Shown here: piece after piece, positions 50,882 to 60,609 of the stretch
Position numbering within the stretch: position 1 is the stretch's first letter
Layout of the letters: the number at the start of each line of letters is the position of its first letter
Source of the DNA: Pseudonocardia autotrophica
GTDB lineage: Bacteria > Actinomycetota > Actinomycetes > Mycobacteriales > Pseudonocardiaceae
NCBI RefSeq assembly: GCF_003945385.1
Contig: NZ_AP018920.1
Coordinates: forward strand, 5,332,001-5,396,000
Reading direction: 5' to 3'
Length of the DNA stretch: 64,000 bases
Notes under the pieces: generated by a model
What the model was told of the DNA's origin: nothing
Seen by the model: only the letters and a program-made list of their open reading frames with translations
Database searches by the model: none
Translations under genes and position numbers: made by a program

Positions 50882-52462
50882 TCAGAGGCTGCATCGGGCA
50901 TCGACCGGCGGGGTCTCGAGGTCGAGGATGTAGGCGTTGACCGCATCGTCGACACACTTGCTGCCACCGAGGAGATAGGCGCCGTGCTGCTTGCCCTCGA
51001 CGGTCAGCAGGCTCGCGCCGAGAGTTCGCGCCATGGACACGCCACCCGGATACGGCGTCGCGGGATCACCGGTGAGCGACACGACGAGCGCCTCGGGCAG
51101 ACCCTCGAGATCGGCAGGCAGCCACGGTTCGTCGCGTGTCGGCGACGCGGGCCAGGCCTCGCACTCGCTGTGATAGGTCCCCGCCGTCAGCACGTCGATG
51201 CCGAACATCGGCGCGACGTTCGCGACCTCACGCGCGAGCGCGGTCTGCTCCTCCGCTGTCAAGCGGGGCCAGTCCATGCAGCGCACGGCGATGTTCGTGT
51301 CGATGTCCGTGGCGTACACGCCGTCGGCGGTGCGGCTGTAGAAGCCGTCACGCAGGGCGAGGATCTCCTCGGCGCGCCCCGCGTCGAGCTCGGTCAGGGC
51401 GGAGATCAGCGAGGGCCAGTGCGCCTCCGCCGCCAGGCCCGCCGTGATCCCGAGATAGACGTCCCAGACGCTCACGTGCCTGCCGTCGGCAGTGGCCGCC
51501 GGGGCCTCGACCAGCGGTGCGACGATCTCGTGCAGACGCTGGTTCGCCGCTGCAGGATCGGACCCGAGAACACAGCCGGGTGACTCGGCGCAGAGCGCGG
51601 CGAGCTCGTCGAACCGGGCCTGGGAAGCAGCGAACTGGGCGAGGCGGAGCTCGCTCGGTGTCCAATCCGGCCCCACGGCACTGTCGAGCACGACCGCACG
51701 GACCTTGTCGGGATGCGCGGCGAGATACTGGGCACCGATCTCGGAGCCGTAGCTGTAACCGAGGAAGGTCAGCTGCTCGTCGCCGAGCACCTCCCGCATG
51801 ACGTCCATGTCACGCACCACGTTCGCCGACCCGGCATTCGCGAGGTTCTCGACGCCACCGGAACCCTCGATACAGCGTTGCGCGTGATCCGCCGCCTGCT
51901 CGGCACTGGTGATGTCGTACACGGCACCGAACCGGGGAACATCGCCCGCGTCGTACTCCTCGTCGGTGTAGCAGTCGAGCGCCGGGGTCGACGCCCCGAT
52001 CCCCCGCGGGTCGAAACCGACGATGTCGAAGCGCTCCGCGACAGGACCCTCCTGCCACTGAGGCAGGTGGGACGCCACGAAACTCGTGCCCGCCCCTCCG
52101 GGGCCGCCCGGATTGATCAGCAGCGACCCCTCGGCCTCCCCCCTGGCGGGAAGGCGGGTGAGCGCGATCTGCGCCCTCTCCCCCTCCGGGGCGCCGTAAT
52201 CGAGCGGAACCTCGACCGACGCACACTCGAGCGCAGGGTTGGCGAACAACTCGGCATCCAGCGCGTTCGTCGCGGTGTCCGCGCAACCGCCCCACTCGAG
52301 TTCCTGCGTCAGATAGGCCGCCATACCCGCATCCGCGCCGGCTTCGGGCGGGGCCGCCGACGAGCAGCCCGCCAGCAGCAGGAGAGGGATGACCGCTGTC
52401 GCCGCGGCGAGCCGGGAAGGGGACCGCCGTGACCTGGCCGACTCCGTTTCTAGCATGAACAT
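50882..52462 (-). CDS. Secreted TAP-like alpha/beta hydrolase (S33-type tripeptidyl aminopeptidase)
   Basis: A 526-residue lipoprotein (lipobox LLLLAGC, Cys about 33). LLINPGGPGGAGTSFV is the oxyanion strand, FLGYSYGSEIGAQYL holds the nucleophile Ser, LTGDPATPYPGGVSMA the Asp and GKQHGAYLL the His. The C-terminal TAP-like domain and the Cys-rich end are those of Streptomyces tripeptidyl aminopeptidases and related esterases. It acts outside the membrane on peptides or ester substrates. Its start overlaps the first operator palindrome, and the divergent TetR gene should control it. Confidence 0.92.
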   Translation of the reverse strand: MFMLETESARSRRSPSRLAAATAVIPLLLLAGCSSAAPPEAGADAGMAAYLTQELEWGGCADTATNALDAELFANPALECASVEVPLDYGAPEGERAQIALTRLPARGEAEGSLLINPGGPGGAGTSFVASHLPQWQEGPVAERFDIVGFDPRGIGASTPALDCYTDEEYDAGDVPRFGAVYDITSAEQAADHAQRCIEGSGGVENLANAGSANVVRDMDVMREVLGDEQLTFLGYSYGSEIGAQYLAAHPDKVRAVVLDSAVGPDWTPSELRLAQFAASQARFDELAALCAESPGCVLGSDPAAANQRLHEIVAPLVEAPAATADGRHVSVWDVYLGITAGLAAEAHWPSLISALTELDAGRAEEILALRDGFYSRTADGVYATDIDTNIAVRCMDWPRLTAEEQTALAREVANVAPMFGIDVLTAGTYHSECEAWPASPTRDEPWLPADLEGLPEALVVSLTGDPATPYPGGVSMARTLGASLLTVEGKQHGAYLLGGSKCVDDAVNAYILDLETPPVDARCSL

Positions 52463-52488
52463 GCTACAAATCTAGCATGCCCATGCCA
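52451..52488. promoter_or_regulatory. Tandem TetR operators between hydrolase and TetR genes
   Basis: TAGCATGAACATGCTA (52451-52466) is a perfect 7-2-7 palindrome, and TAGCATGCCCATGCCA (52473-52488) is a near copy. The centres are 22 bp apart. The first palindrome covers the hydrolase start codon region, so bound repressor would block the hydrolase gene and probably the TetR gene too. Confidence 0.8.
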
Positions 52489-52511
52489 CAACGGGGAGAT
52501 ATTTTTAGGCC

Positions 52512-53141
52512 ATGCCCAGACGAGTAGACCCGGATGCCCGGCGTGCGCAGGTCGCCGACGCCGTGATCGACGAGATCGCCGCACACGGACTTCGCTCGGT
52601 GACCCTCGCGCGGATCTCGGCACGCTCCGGCTTGGCCATCGGGAGCATCCGGCACTATTTCGGCGACACCCTGCGGGAGGTCATGTCGTTCACGTTGGGC
52701 GTCCTGATCAAGCGCGCCGAGCACCGCAGTCCGGGGCTCTCCGACGATCCGGCCAGCCGGGTCGCCGAGGCGATCGTGCTCACCGCGCCGACCAGCGAGC
52801 AGGAGCACAAGGAGAACATCGCACTCGTCGAGTACCGCGTCATGGCCCGCACCGACCCGGAGTTCGCAGCCGACGTCGCCTCGACCTCACTCGCGACCAC
52901 GGAGGCGATCCGGGCGCTCCTGCGCGCGGCGCTCGCCGACCGCATGATCGACGAAGAAGCACTGCGCCGCGAAGCGCTCCTCCTGCTCACCCTGGTCGAA
53001 GGCTTCTCACTCGGTTCGGCTCTGGTCCCCGCCCCGCTGCACGAGGCAGACGTCCGCGCCGTCGTGACGAGCACCTTGCACCGCATGCGCGACGCGTACC
53101 CGCCTCGCCTGGAGGTGCCGGTAGATCACCTCGCGACCTGA
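52512..53141 (+). CDS. TetR-family regulator (BetI-like C-terminus)
   Basis: A 209-residue regulator. The HTH (about 10-55) is RRAQVADAVIDEIAAHGLRSVTLARISARSGLAIGSIRHYFGDTLREV, with the GSIRHYF recognition helix. The C-terminal domain resembles the TetR_C_6 group found with BetI-like proteins. It is divergent from the hydrolase gene with the tandem operators between. The ATG at 52512 lies 23 bases after the second operator. Confidence 0.92.
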   Translation: MPRRVDPDARRAQVADAVIDEIAAHGLRSVTLARISARSGLAIGSIRHYFGDTLREVMSFTLGVLIKRAEHRSPGLSDDPASRVAEAIVLTAPTSEQEHKENIALVEYRVMARTDPEFAADVASTSLATTEAIRALLRAALADRMIDEEALRREALLLLTLVEGFSLGSALVPAPLHEADVRAVVTSTLHRMRDAYPPRLEVPVDHLAT

Positions 53142-53245
53142 GCCGGCGCACGATCGCCACCGGTGGGTTGCGAGGGCCTGCCCGGTCATCCCCGCGACCT
53201 CGTCCTGCCGATGCCCGGCCGCAACCTCGGAGACCGGAGACCCCG

Positions 53246-53650
53246 CTAGCAACTCGGAAGCTCGGACTCGATGGTCGCGACCCGCTGTGCCGTCCGGTAG
53301 GCGTCGGCGATGCGGTCGGGAACGGACGGGTCGCCCCGCAGCTCGAACGCGTCCGCGCCGGTGACCTCACCGGCGCGGGCCGCCCGGGCGGTCCGGATCG
53401 CGGCGGCCCAGTCGCCGACGTAGGTGAGATCAGCGGTGCGTACCGGTTCCAGGGAGAACCGGGCCCCGGTGCCGCGGTCGAACGCCAGCACCCAGTGCAC
53501 GGTGCCGCCGTCCGGACCGTCGTGCAGCTCGTAGGCGATCGTGTAGTCGCGGTCCAGCGCCGCGCACGCCTCCCGCACGTCGGGTGAGCTCCCCAGCAGA
53601 TTGTTCATCCGGGACACGTGCTCGCTCGACATGAAAACCACTGTGAACAT
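53246..53650 (-). CDS. SCP2-like hypothetical protein
   Basis: A 134-residue protein. The core YTIAYELHDGPDGGTVHWVLAFDRGTGARFSLEPVRTADLTYVGDWAAAIRTARAARAGEVTGADAFELRGD resembles the sterol-carrier-type (SCP2) fold, but the match is weak and from memory. The ATG at 53650 follows GAGGAGGCAG, and the longer frame is not preferred. It lies 43 bases after the FAD oxidoreductase gene on the same strand, so it is probably in the same operon, perhaps binding that enzyme's substrate. Confidence 0.55.
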   Translation of the reverse strand: MFTVVFMSSEHVSRMNNLLGSSPDVREACAALDRDYTIAYELHDGPDGGTVHWVLAFDRGTGARFSLEPVRTADLTYVGDWAAAIRTARAARAGEVTGADAFELRGDPSVPDRIADAYRTAQRVATIESELPSC

Positions 53651-53693
53651 GCTGCTGCCTCCTCGAGTCGTCGCGTCGTACGTCATGCCCGGC

Positions 53694-54992
53694 TCATCCC
53701 ATGACGGTGCGGCTGCTGTCGGTGTTGACCGCACGCCGCCGGGAGAAGGCCGCGAGATCGATCACGGCACCGGTCCGCTCGGCGACGAACTGGACGGGAT
53801 CGGTGTCGTGATCGCCGCCGCCCTCGACACGGTCGATGATCGCCGTCATGAACCGGCCGACGACCGGGGCGTTCTTGAACTGGTTGCCGCTGGTTCCGAT
53901 CGCGACGTAGAAGCCGGGCAGATCGGTCCGGTCATAGACCGGGGTCCAGTCGTCGGCGACGTCGTACACCCCGACCACCCCGCGGGCCCGGTGCGGAACC
54001 CGCAGCTCCGGCAGCCGTCGCGCCGCCCGCACGGCCTGGGCTTCGAAGACCTCCATGGTGGGGTTCGGATGCGCGTCGTCAGGACACTCCAGCCACTGGA
54101 AGGGGTCGCACTCGGGTTCGGTGCCGCCGATGAGCAGCCCCCCGCCGACCTCGCCGCGCAGGTAGATGCCGAGGTCCATGTCGGCGACGGAGATGCCCTC
54201 GCCGCCCTCCGGGTGACGACCCGCCGGCGCGCGGACGTGGGCGACCTCCTGGCGCATCGGCGTCAGCGAGATCGTGAAGTCCGAGCCCACCCCGGCGAGC
54301 CGGTTGATCGCCGACGACCAGGGTCCCGCGGCGTTGACGACCACGTCCGCGTCGATCCGGGTCCCGTCGTCGAGCAGGACCGCGCGGACCCGAGCGCCGC
54401 GCTCGATCGCCGTGACCGCGCGGCGCAGCAGGAACCGCGCGCCGTGCCGTTCCGCGGCCCACGCGAGGTTCCGGGCCGCGAGCTGCGGGTCGCTGACATA
54501 GCCCGCATCCGGGGTGTGGACCGCCCCGACGGTGCCCTCGGCTTCGTCGAAGAAGCGCTCGTCGGCGATGGGCTTCGGCGGCCAGTAGCGGCCGACGTCG
54601 ATGCCCGGGATGCGCTGCGCGAGCGTCGCTGCGTCCCACTCCTCGAAGGGCACGCCTGCCCGCTCCAGGTGCGGGACGAACATGCTGCGCGGGGCCACGG
54701 CGACGTCGAGAAAGGCCAACCCGGTGCGGACGTACCGGGTCATCCCGGCCGGGTCCTCGCCACCGAGATGGTCGGCCCACGCCTCCCAGGCGAACCGGGA
54801 CTCCCAGGCCGCCGCAACCCCGGCCCGGGTGGAGAAGTTGAATCGGACCACAGCGCTCGATGCACTGGTGGAGCCGTGCCCGACCCCGCCCGCCTTGTCG
54901 ACGACGACGACCTGCCGACCGCCGCGGGCGAGCTCGAGTGCGATCGAGGAGCCGACCACTCCGGCTCCGATGACCACGGCGTCAGTTCTCAT
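53694..54992 (-). CDS. FAD-dependent oxidoreductase (DAO/sarcosine oxidase-type)
   Basis: A 432-residue DAO-family flavoprotein. VVIGAGVVGSSIALELARGGRQVVVVDK binds FAD, VVNAAGPWSSAINRLAG is the second family motif, and the C-terminus has IGTSGNQFKNAPVVGRFMT. The ATG at 54992 follows GGACAAGGACG. The family includes amine, sarcosine and amino acid oxidases and glycerol-3-phosphate dehydrogenase-like enzymes, so the substrate is probably an amine or N-methyl compound. The upstream PucR-type gene (start 56395) is on the same strand and is the probable regulator. Confidence 0.88.
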   Translation of the reverse strand: MRTDAVVIGAGVVGSSIALELARGGRQVVVVDKAGGVGHGSTSASSAVVRFNFSTRAGVAAAWESRFAWEAWADHLGGEDPAGMTRYVRTGLAFLDVAVAPRSMFVPHLERAGVPFEEWDAATLAQRIPGIDVGRYWPPKPIADERFFDEAEGTVGAVHTPDAGYVSDPQLAARNLAWAAERHGARFLLRRAVTAIERGARVRAVLLDDGTRIDADVVVNAAGPWSSAINRLAGVGSDFTISLTPMRQEVAHVRAPAGRHPEGGEGISVADMDLGIYLRGEVGGGLLIGGTEPECDPFQWLECPDDAHPNPTMEVFEAQAVRAARRLPELRVPHRARGVVGVYDVADDWTPVYDRTDLPGFYVAIGTSGNQFKNAPVVGRFMTAIIDRVEGGGDHDTDPVQFVAERTGAVIDLAAFSRRRAVNTDSSRTVMG

Positions 54993-55114
54993 GGGCGTCC
55001 TTGTCCGGAGGGCCTGCATTCGCGACCAGCATGGTCGGGGCCCCGGGCACGACGACAGCCGCAACTGTCACGTGGTTCGGACCCACCGGCACGACAGGTG
55101 TCGACCTCGGCCCG

Positions 55115-56395
55115 CTACCGGCCCGGTCGGTCCGGTGACGTCACCAACCGGTCGTACGTGCCCGCCAACCGAGCGATCTTGATCCCCAGATGGAAGGCGA
55201 GGCGGTCACCGCCGCTGGCGAAGCTCAGGCCGGTGAGCTGCTCGATGCGCGACAGACGCTGATAGAGCGTCGCCCGGTGGATGTGCAGATCCGCGGCGGC
55301 CCGCTGCACGTCGCCCGCGAGGTCCAGGAAGGTCTCCGCGGTCTCCAGGAGCTGCCGGGCACCCCGGTGCTCGGCCAGCCGGAGCAGGGGCACCGGATAC
55401 GACGAGATGTCCAGATCGCCGGGCGCGAGCATGGCGAGCAGCCCGTAGACGCCGATCCCCTCCCAGGTCACCACGTCCGCGAACTCCGGCAGGTGCTGCG
55501 CGGCGCGGTTCGCGATCACCGCGTGCTGATAGGCCTGGCGGGCCTGCACCAGACCGTCGTCGTGGCTCTCCGTGCCGGCCGTCCAGCGGTCCCCGGTCGC
55601 CCGGACCAGCTCGGCGGTGACGCGAGCCGCGACCTGCTCCACCTGGTGGCCGGCCACCTGCTCCCCCACGACGAGGACGACCAGGCCGGTGCGCCGGACC
55701 CACACGAGCGTGCTGCGTTCGGGTGCGCGCCGCAGAACCTGGTCGGCGGCCTGGGCCAGTGCCGTGGCGAGGACCCGGTCGACGTCGGCGTCGTCGGCGG
55801 TGGGGCGGCAGCCGATGACGGCGACCTCGACGTGGTCGGCCTCGCGGAGCAGGTCGTCCTCGCGCAACTCGGAGAGCGCGTCGCCACGGGTGGCCACATC
55901 GGACGACACGAGGCCTCGCAGGAGCACCTCCATCCGGGCTCGCCGGCGCTCCAGCGCGACGTCGCGACGGTAGAGGCGCAGTCCGATCTCCTCGGCGACC
56001 TCCACGGAGTCCGCGATCTGCTCCTCGGTCAGTGGAGCGTCCTCGATCAGCCACAGGAACCCGAGCAGCAGGCCCGCGCACCGGATCGGCACGCACAGCC
56101 GGGGTTTGATACCGGGGAGCGGCACGGTCAGGCGGGCCGGCTCGGTGAGCTGCCAGACGTTCTGCGCCTGCACCAGCTCGCGGACCTCGTCGCCGACATC
56201 CCGGCCGAGCACCGAACGGACGCGTGTCTCGTCCTCGTCACCGAAGTGCCTGCTGGCCGCAAGCAGGCGGATGTTCGGGTCGTCGACCGCAACCGACCGC
56301 TGCAGTCGCTCGGCCAGTGCGTCGACGGCCTCCTGCAGGCCCGCCTCGTCCTCGGTCCCGGCCGTGTGCAGCCGGTCCCATGCCCGCTTCGACAC
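55115..56395 (-). CDS. PucR-family transcriptional regulator
   Basis: A 426-residue regulator. The N-terminal GAF-like sensor is VRSVLGRDVGDEVRELVQAQNVW and LPGIKPRLCVPIRCAGLLLGFLWL. The C-terminal helix-turn-helix is LLETAETFLDLAGDVQRAAADLHIHRATLYQRLSRIEQLTGLSF. The GTG start has a weak ribosome site. It precedes the FAD oxidoreductase gene by about 120 bases on the same strand and probably activates it. The S9 peptidase genes upstream are less likely targets. Confidence 0.9.
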   Translation of the reverse strand: MSKRAWDRLHTAGTEDEAGLQEAVDALAERLQRSVAVDDPNIRLLAASRHFGDEDETRVRSVLGRDVGDEVRELVQAQNVWQLTEPARLTVPLPGIKPRLCVPIRCAGLLLGFLWLIEDAPLTEEQIADSVEVAEEIGLRLYRRDVALERRRARMEVLLRGLVSSDVATRGDALSELREDDLLREADHVEVAVIGCRPTADDADVDRVLATALAQAADQVLRRAPERSTLVWVRRTGLVVLVVGEQVAGHQVEQVAARVTAELVRATGDRWTAGTESHDDGLVQARQAYQHAVIANRAAQHLPEFADVVTWEGIGVYGLLAMLAPGDLDISSYPVPLLRLAEHRGARQLLETAETFLDLAGDVQRAAADLHIHRATLYQRLSRIEQLTGLSFASGGDRLAFHLGIKIARLAGTYDRLVTSPDRPGR

Positions 56396-56488
56396 GACCG
56401 CACGACCTCCAGACGTTCACACGACGCAATCGCAGCATAGGCATCCGGCGACAGCACAGGAGTACCTGCGCACCGGTGGGAGCCTGCG

Positions 56489-58474
56489 CTACCGGGCCGG
56501 CATGTGGAGCTCGAACCAGTCCACGGCCCGGGCCAGGAAGTCGATCTGCGCCGGGTAGGCCCGCACCCCGTGCCCCTCCTGCGGGTAGATCGCCAGCACC
56601 GACTCGACGCCGTGTGCCCGCAGCGCCTGGTGGAACTCCTGGGCCTGGCCCGGTGGCGTGCAGTTGTCCAGCGCCCCCGCGACGGTCAGGCACGGAGTGC
56701 GGACCTTGCTGGCGTGCAACACCGGGCTGCGGGTGTGCGCCCGGGTTCCGTGCTGCTCCGGGTCGGCGTCGAGGAACCGGTTGCCCCACGCCGCGATGTT
56801 GCTCGTGAAGCCCTGGCTGTACCAGTCGGTCACCGGGGCGATCGGCACGGCGGCCGCGAACCGCCGGTCCTGGGTGACCAGCCACGACGACATGTAGCCG
56901 CCGTAGCTCCCGCCGATCAGGCCGACCCGGCCCCCGTCGACCACACCGCGGTCGACGAGCGTGTCGATCCCGGAGAGGAGGTCGTGGGTGTCGGCCCCGC
57001 CCATGTCGCCGACGACCATTCCGGCGAACTCCTGGCCGCGCCCGGCACTGCCGCGCGGGTTCGGGTTGAGCACCGCGTACCCGCGGGACACCAGCAGCGG
57101 AACCCACGACGACCGCATCGACCACTGGTTGCGGAACGCCCAGATCGGCCCGCCGTGGACGTTCACCACCAGCGGGAACGGACCGTCCCCCGCCGGCGTG
57201 CACAGGACCCCCTCGATCTCCGTGCCGTCCGGGGCGTCCCAGGTCACCGCCTCCGCGGTCCCGGCGACCGAACGCAGGTGGTCGGTCCCCGGGTGGGCCA
57301 CCGAGGCGAGCACCCGGTCACCGTCGGGACCGGACACGACGAGCTGCTGCGGCAGCTCGTAGGACTCCTGGATCGTGCACACCCTGCCGTCGCCGGTGAA
57401 CACGCCGTCCGGGTGGAAGGTGCTCCCACCACAGGCCGCCGCCGTCGAGAAGATCTCCGACACCTCGGTCCCGTCGTGTGCGACGTCGACGACGCCCGCG
57501 ACCGAGTCCAGGTGCCGCAGTCCGACATAGCCGAGCCGGGTGTCGTCGAGCCACTCCAGCCGGGTGACGTCGGTACCGCGGACGTCGACGCGCCGCACCG
57601 CCCCCGACGCGGGGTCGATGACCAGCAGGTCACCGGCCACCACCCAGCGGTCGCTGCACACCGCCTCGACCACCGACAGCCACCGGCCGTCGGTCGAGCC
57701 GGTCGGCAGGGCGAGCTGGACGTCGCTGCCCAGCACCTTCCGGGTCGAGCCGTCCGGCTCGAACAGGCTCAGATCCGCGCGGTACCAGTCGTCCTCGCCG
57801 GGCCCGTCGGAGGTGATCGCCGCGACCCGCTCCGGCCCGCACCAGCCCGCCTCCCAGCAGTTCACCCCTTCCGCGGAGAGCCGGTCGAGCGCCCCGGTCC
57901 CCGGCGTGTACAGCCAAAGGCTGCGCCAGGACTGCTCCCCGACCCCGTCGTCGATGCGGGGGAACCACGACGGCGTCTCGTCGGCGCTGCGCCGGTTGAC
58001 CCCCGATCCCTGCCCGCCGGACAGGTCGGCGCCGAGCCCCGCGACGCCCAGCAGGATCCGGTTGCCGTCCGGCGACCAGTGCAGGTACTCCACCGTGCCG
58101 GGCACCTCGGGCGCCGCCTGCGCCTCCCCCAGCCTGCCGTCGACGAGCAGGTGGAGCTGGGACACCCCGCGCTCGGCGCGGTCGGCCAGGAACGCCAGTG
58201 TGTGCCCGTCCGGCGAGAACCGGCCCGACCGCGCCGACGCGCCCGCGGCCGACACCTGCCGGAAGCGGCCGTCCTCCGCCGTGTAGAGCGCGGTGCGCGG
58301 CACGCCGTCGAGCCCGTCCAGGACCTCGGCGGTCACCACCGTGCGCTGCCCGTCCCGGGTGACGTGCGGCTCCCGGATGCTCGACGGGCCGCCGAACCCG
58401 GGTTCGTGCAGTGCCTGCAGGTGTGCCAGGACCTTGTCGTACTGCGCCTGCTGCTGCGTGCTCCGCTGTGTCAT
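56489..58474 (-). CDS. S9C-type acylaminoacyl/dipeptidyl peptidase
   Basis: A 661-residue serine peptidase. The first about 400 residues form a WD/beta-propeller-like domain (repeated SPDG..-type blades, for example GRFSPDGHTLAFLADRAE). The C-terminal alpha/beta hydrolase domain has GLIGGSYGGYMSSWL with the catalytic Ser, GALDNCTPPGQ with the Asp and YPQEGHGVR with the His. No signal peptide is seen. It cleaves short peptides, probably in the cytoplasm. The ATG overlaps the stop of the upstream prolyl oligopeptidase gene, so they are co-translated. Confidence 0.93.
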   Translation of the reverse strand: MTQRSTQQQAQYDKVLAHLQALHEPGFGGPSSIREPHVTRDGQRTVVTAEVLDGLDGVPRTALYTAEDGRFRQVSAAGASARSGRFSPDGHTLAFLADRAERGVSQLHLLVDGRLGEAQAAPEVPGTVEYLHWSPDGNRILLGVAGLGADLSGGQGSGVNRRSADETPSWFPRIDDGVGEQSWRSLWLYTPGTGALDRLSAEGVNCWEAGWCGPERVAAITSDGPGEDDWYRADLSLFEPDGSTRKVLGSDVQLALPTGSTDGRWLSVVEAVCSDRWVVAGDLLVIDPASGAVRRVDVRGTDVTRLEWLDDTRLGYVGLRHLDSVAGVVDVAHDGTEVSEIFSTAAACGGSTFHPDGVFTGDGRVCTIQESYELPQQLVVSGPDGDRVLASVAHPGTDHLRSVAGTAEAVTWDAPDGTEIEGVLCTPAGDGPFPLVVNVHGGPIWAFRNQWSMRSSWVPLLVSRGYAVLNPNPRGSAGRGQEFAGMVVGDMGGADTHDLLSGIDTLVDRGVVDGGRVGLIGGSYGGYMSSWLVTQDRRFAAAVPIAPVTDWYSQGFTSNIAAWGNRFLDADPEQHGTRAHTRSPVLHASKVRTPCLTVAGALDNCTPPGQAQEFHQALRAHGVESVLAIYPQEGHGVRAYPAQIDFLARAVDWFELHMPAR

Positions 58475-60609
58475 CGGGCCCTCCCGGATCCTGCCGTCGT
58501 CTCCTGTGGGCGAGTCTCCCCGGCGGACGGATCGACGGGCGTCAGATCCAGCCGCTGCATCAGGAAGGCGAGCCAGTGGGTGGCGTGGGTGATGCCTTCG
58601 GACCGGGAGGTCGCCATTCCGTGCCCGACGCGGTCCCAGACCCGGAGCAGCTGCGGTGCGGTGGTGTCCGGCACCGCCTGCACCCGGGCGACGAACTTAC
58701 GGATCGGCCCCGGCGGGCACGCGACGTCCGCGCCACCGGCGTGCACGTACAGCGCCGGGTACACCGTGCCGTTCTCGATCAGCTGGTACGGCGAGATCCC
58801 GGCGAGCCGGGTCACCTCGTCCGGGTCGTCGAAGTCGCCGTACTCGCTGCCGATCGCGAACCGGCCGTAGGGATGGCGATGGCAGCCGACGACGTCGAGG
58901 ATCGGGCACTGGGCGACCACCGCCGCCCACAGTTCGGGGCGCTGGGCGAAGGCCACCCCCGCCATGAGCCCGCCGTTGCTCCAGCCGGTCACGGCGAGCC
59001 GGTCCGGCGTCGTCACTCCGGTGCGGATGAGGTCCTCCGCGATCGCGTACAGGTCGTCGAAGCTGTTCTGCTTGTTCCGGAGGCGCCCGGCGTCGGCCCA
59101 GCCCGAGCCGAGGTCCCCGCCCCCGCGCTGATGCGAGATGACCAGCGTCCCGCCGGCCGCGACGAACGCCGCGACGGGCCCGGGGAACTGCGCGGGCCAG
59201 GCGACCCGGCCGCCGCCGTAGGCGGTGATGAGCGTGGGCGAGGGCTGCATCTTCTCCGCGGTCTTCTCCGCGCCGGCCGGCCGGACGACGTGGTAGGGCA
59301 CCTCGGTGCCGTCCGCGGACCGGGCCCAGTGCAGCGAAGCGCCGGCCCCGGGCAGGTGGACGCGGGGTTCGCGCAGCGTGGTCAGCTGGCCCGACCCCGG
59401 GCGATAGCTGTACACGCCCGGTGACGACGTCGGGGTGGAGAACGCGAAGAGGAACTCCTCCGGGTGCTCCGGCGGCACCAGCGAGGCGTTGGGCAACACG
59501 TCCAGCGGGAGCGCTCCGCGGCCGGGCAGCGGCACCTCCTCCAGTTCGCGGCCGTCGAGATCGAAGACCCAGGCACGCGCCTCGGTGTCGACCGATCCGG
59601 TCACCACCAGCCGGTCGCCGATCAGCCGGACATGGCTGAGCACGCGGTCGGACGCCGCGACCAGCTCCTGCCAGCCGGCGGGGTCCGACGGCGCCGGGGC
59701 GTCGAAGGGGATCGCGACGATCCGGCCACGGCGAGCGTCGTGATCGGTGACCGCGATGTACCTGTCGCCGTGGATCACACCCGCGACCGACGCGTCGATC
59801 CCCTGGACGAACGGTCGCCACGCCCGCCCGGGCAGGTCGCACACGTACTGCGGCAGTGGCCACACCGCGGAGACGACCGCACGCGTGCCGTCCGCGGAGA
59901 CCTGCACGGTGGGTCCGTGGGGGACGTCGAACGGTTCCGGCGCGTCGGGAGGAGGAGTGCCGACGGAGTGGAAGAAGGTTCGCAGGGCGAACGTCTCGGA
60001 GGACGTGTCGGCGGCCGTGTAGAAGAACCCGGAACCGTCCGGGAGCCACTGTGGAACGGTGAGCGGCCCCATGGTCCGCTGCGGGATCCGGTCCGCGAGG
60101 CGATCGCCGGTCCCCGCGTCGAGCAGCCTGACCTCACCGAGCTCGGAGCCGTCCTCGCAGACCGCGAACGCGACGATCCGCCCGTCCGGTGAGGGCGCGA
60201 ACCACGAGATCTGGCGGTTGCCGTCGGAGTTCGGGTCGTAGAGGGCCGTTCCGGGGAGGTCCGGCCCGTCGGAGACGACGAGAGCGGCCCGTTCCGGGTA
60301 GTCCGGAGCGGGCGACCGGTCGAGGCGGAACCAGCGACCACCTGCGAACCGCGGCGCCGGCTCGACCATCCAGTTGCTCGAGCCGGTCCCGTCGGCGGCG
60401 AACGCACCGACCGACGCGTGCAGCGCGGCGAGATGCGGCCACCCGTCGATCATCGTGTCGGTCAGCGACTGTTGTTCCCGCTGCCAGGCGGCCGCCTCCT
60501 CGGAGTCGTCCTCCAGCCAGCGATAGGGATCGGGGAACCCGATGCCCGCCACGACGTCCTGGACGTCGACGGTCCTTGCTTCCGGGTACTCGGGACGTTC
60601 AGCGGGCAT
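58471..60609 (-). CDS. Prolyl oligopeptidase family protein (S9A)
   Basis: A 712-residue S9A peptidase. The N-terminus DPYRWLEDDSEEAAAWQREQQ is the family's conserved start. A seven-bladed propeller follows (to about 430). The catalytic domain has ITAYGGGRVA, AVTGWSNGGLMAGVAFAQRPE (Ser), HAGGADVACPPG (Asp) and DRVGHGMATS (His). The ATG at 60609 follows AAGGA, and the upstream frame is spurious. It cleaves after proline in short peptides. The pair with the S9C gene forms a peptide-degrading operon. Confidence 0.93.
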   Translation of the reverse strand: MPAERPEYPEARTVDVQDVVAGIGFPDPYRWLEDDSEEAAAWQREQQSLTDTMIDGWPHLAALHASVGAFAADGTGSSNWMVEPAPRFAGGRWFRLDRSPAPDYPERAALVVSDGPDLPGTALYDPNSDGNRQISWFAPSPDGRIVAFAVCEDGSELGEVRLLDAGTGDRLADRIPQRTMGPLTVPQWLPDGSGFFYTAADTSSETFALRTFFHSVGTPPPDAPEPFDVPHGPTVQVSADGTRAVVSAVWPLPQYVCDLPGRAWRPFVQGIDASVAGVIHGDRYIAVTDHDARRGRIVAIPFDAPAPSDPAGWQELVAASDRVLSHVRLIGDRLVVTGSVDTEARAWVFDLDGRELEEVPLPGRGALPLDVLPNASLVPPEHPEEFLFAFSTPTSSPGVYSYRPGSGQLTTLREPRVHLPGAGASLHWARSADGTEVPYHVVRPAGAEKTAEKMQPSPTLITAYGGGRVAWPAQFPGPVAAFVAAGGTLVISHQRGGGDLGSGWADAGRLRNKQNSFDDLYAIAEDLIRTGVTTPDRLAVTGWSNGGLMAGVAFAQRPELWAAVVAQCPILDVVGCHRHPYGRFAIGSEYGDFDDPDEVTRLAGISPYQLIENGTVYPALYVHAGGADVACPPGPIRKFVARVQAVPDTTAPQLLRVWDRVGHGMATSRSEGITHATHWLAFLMQRLDLTPVDPSAGETRPQETTAGSGRAR

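Noticed and set aside
53246..53734. Longer version of the SCP2-like protein from 53734
   Set aside because: The N-terminal extension overlaps the FAD oxidoreductase end and lacks similarity. The ATG at 53650 has a good ribosome site.
53601..55262. 553-codon plus-strand open frame
   Set aside because: Antisense to the FAD oxidoreductase, whose FAD and GD motifs are unambiguous. The frame has only low-complexity sequence.
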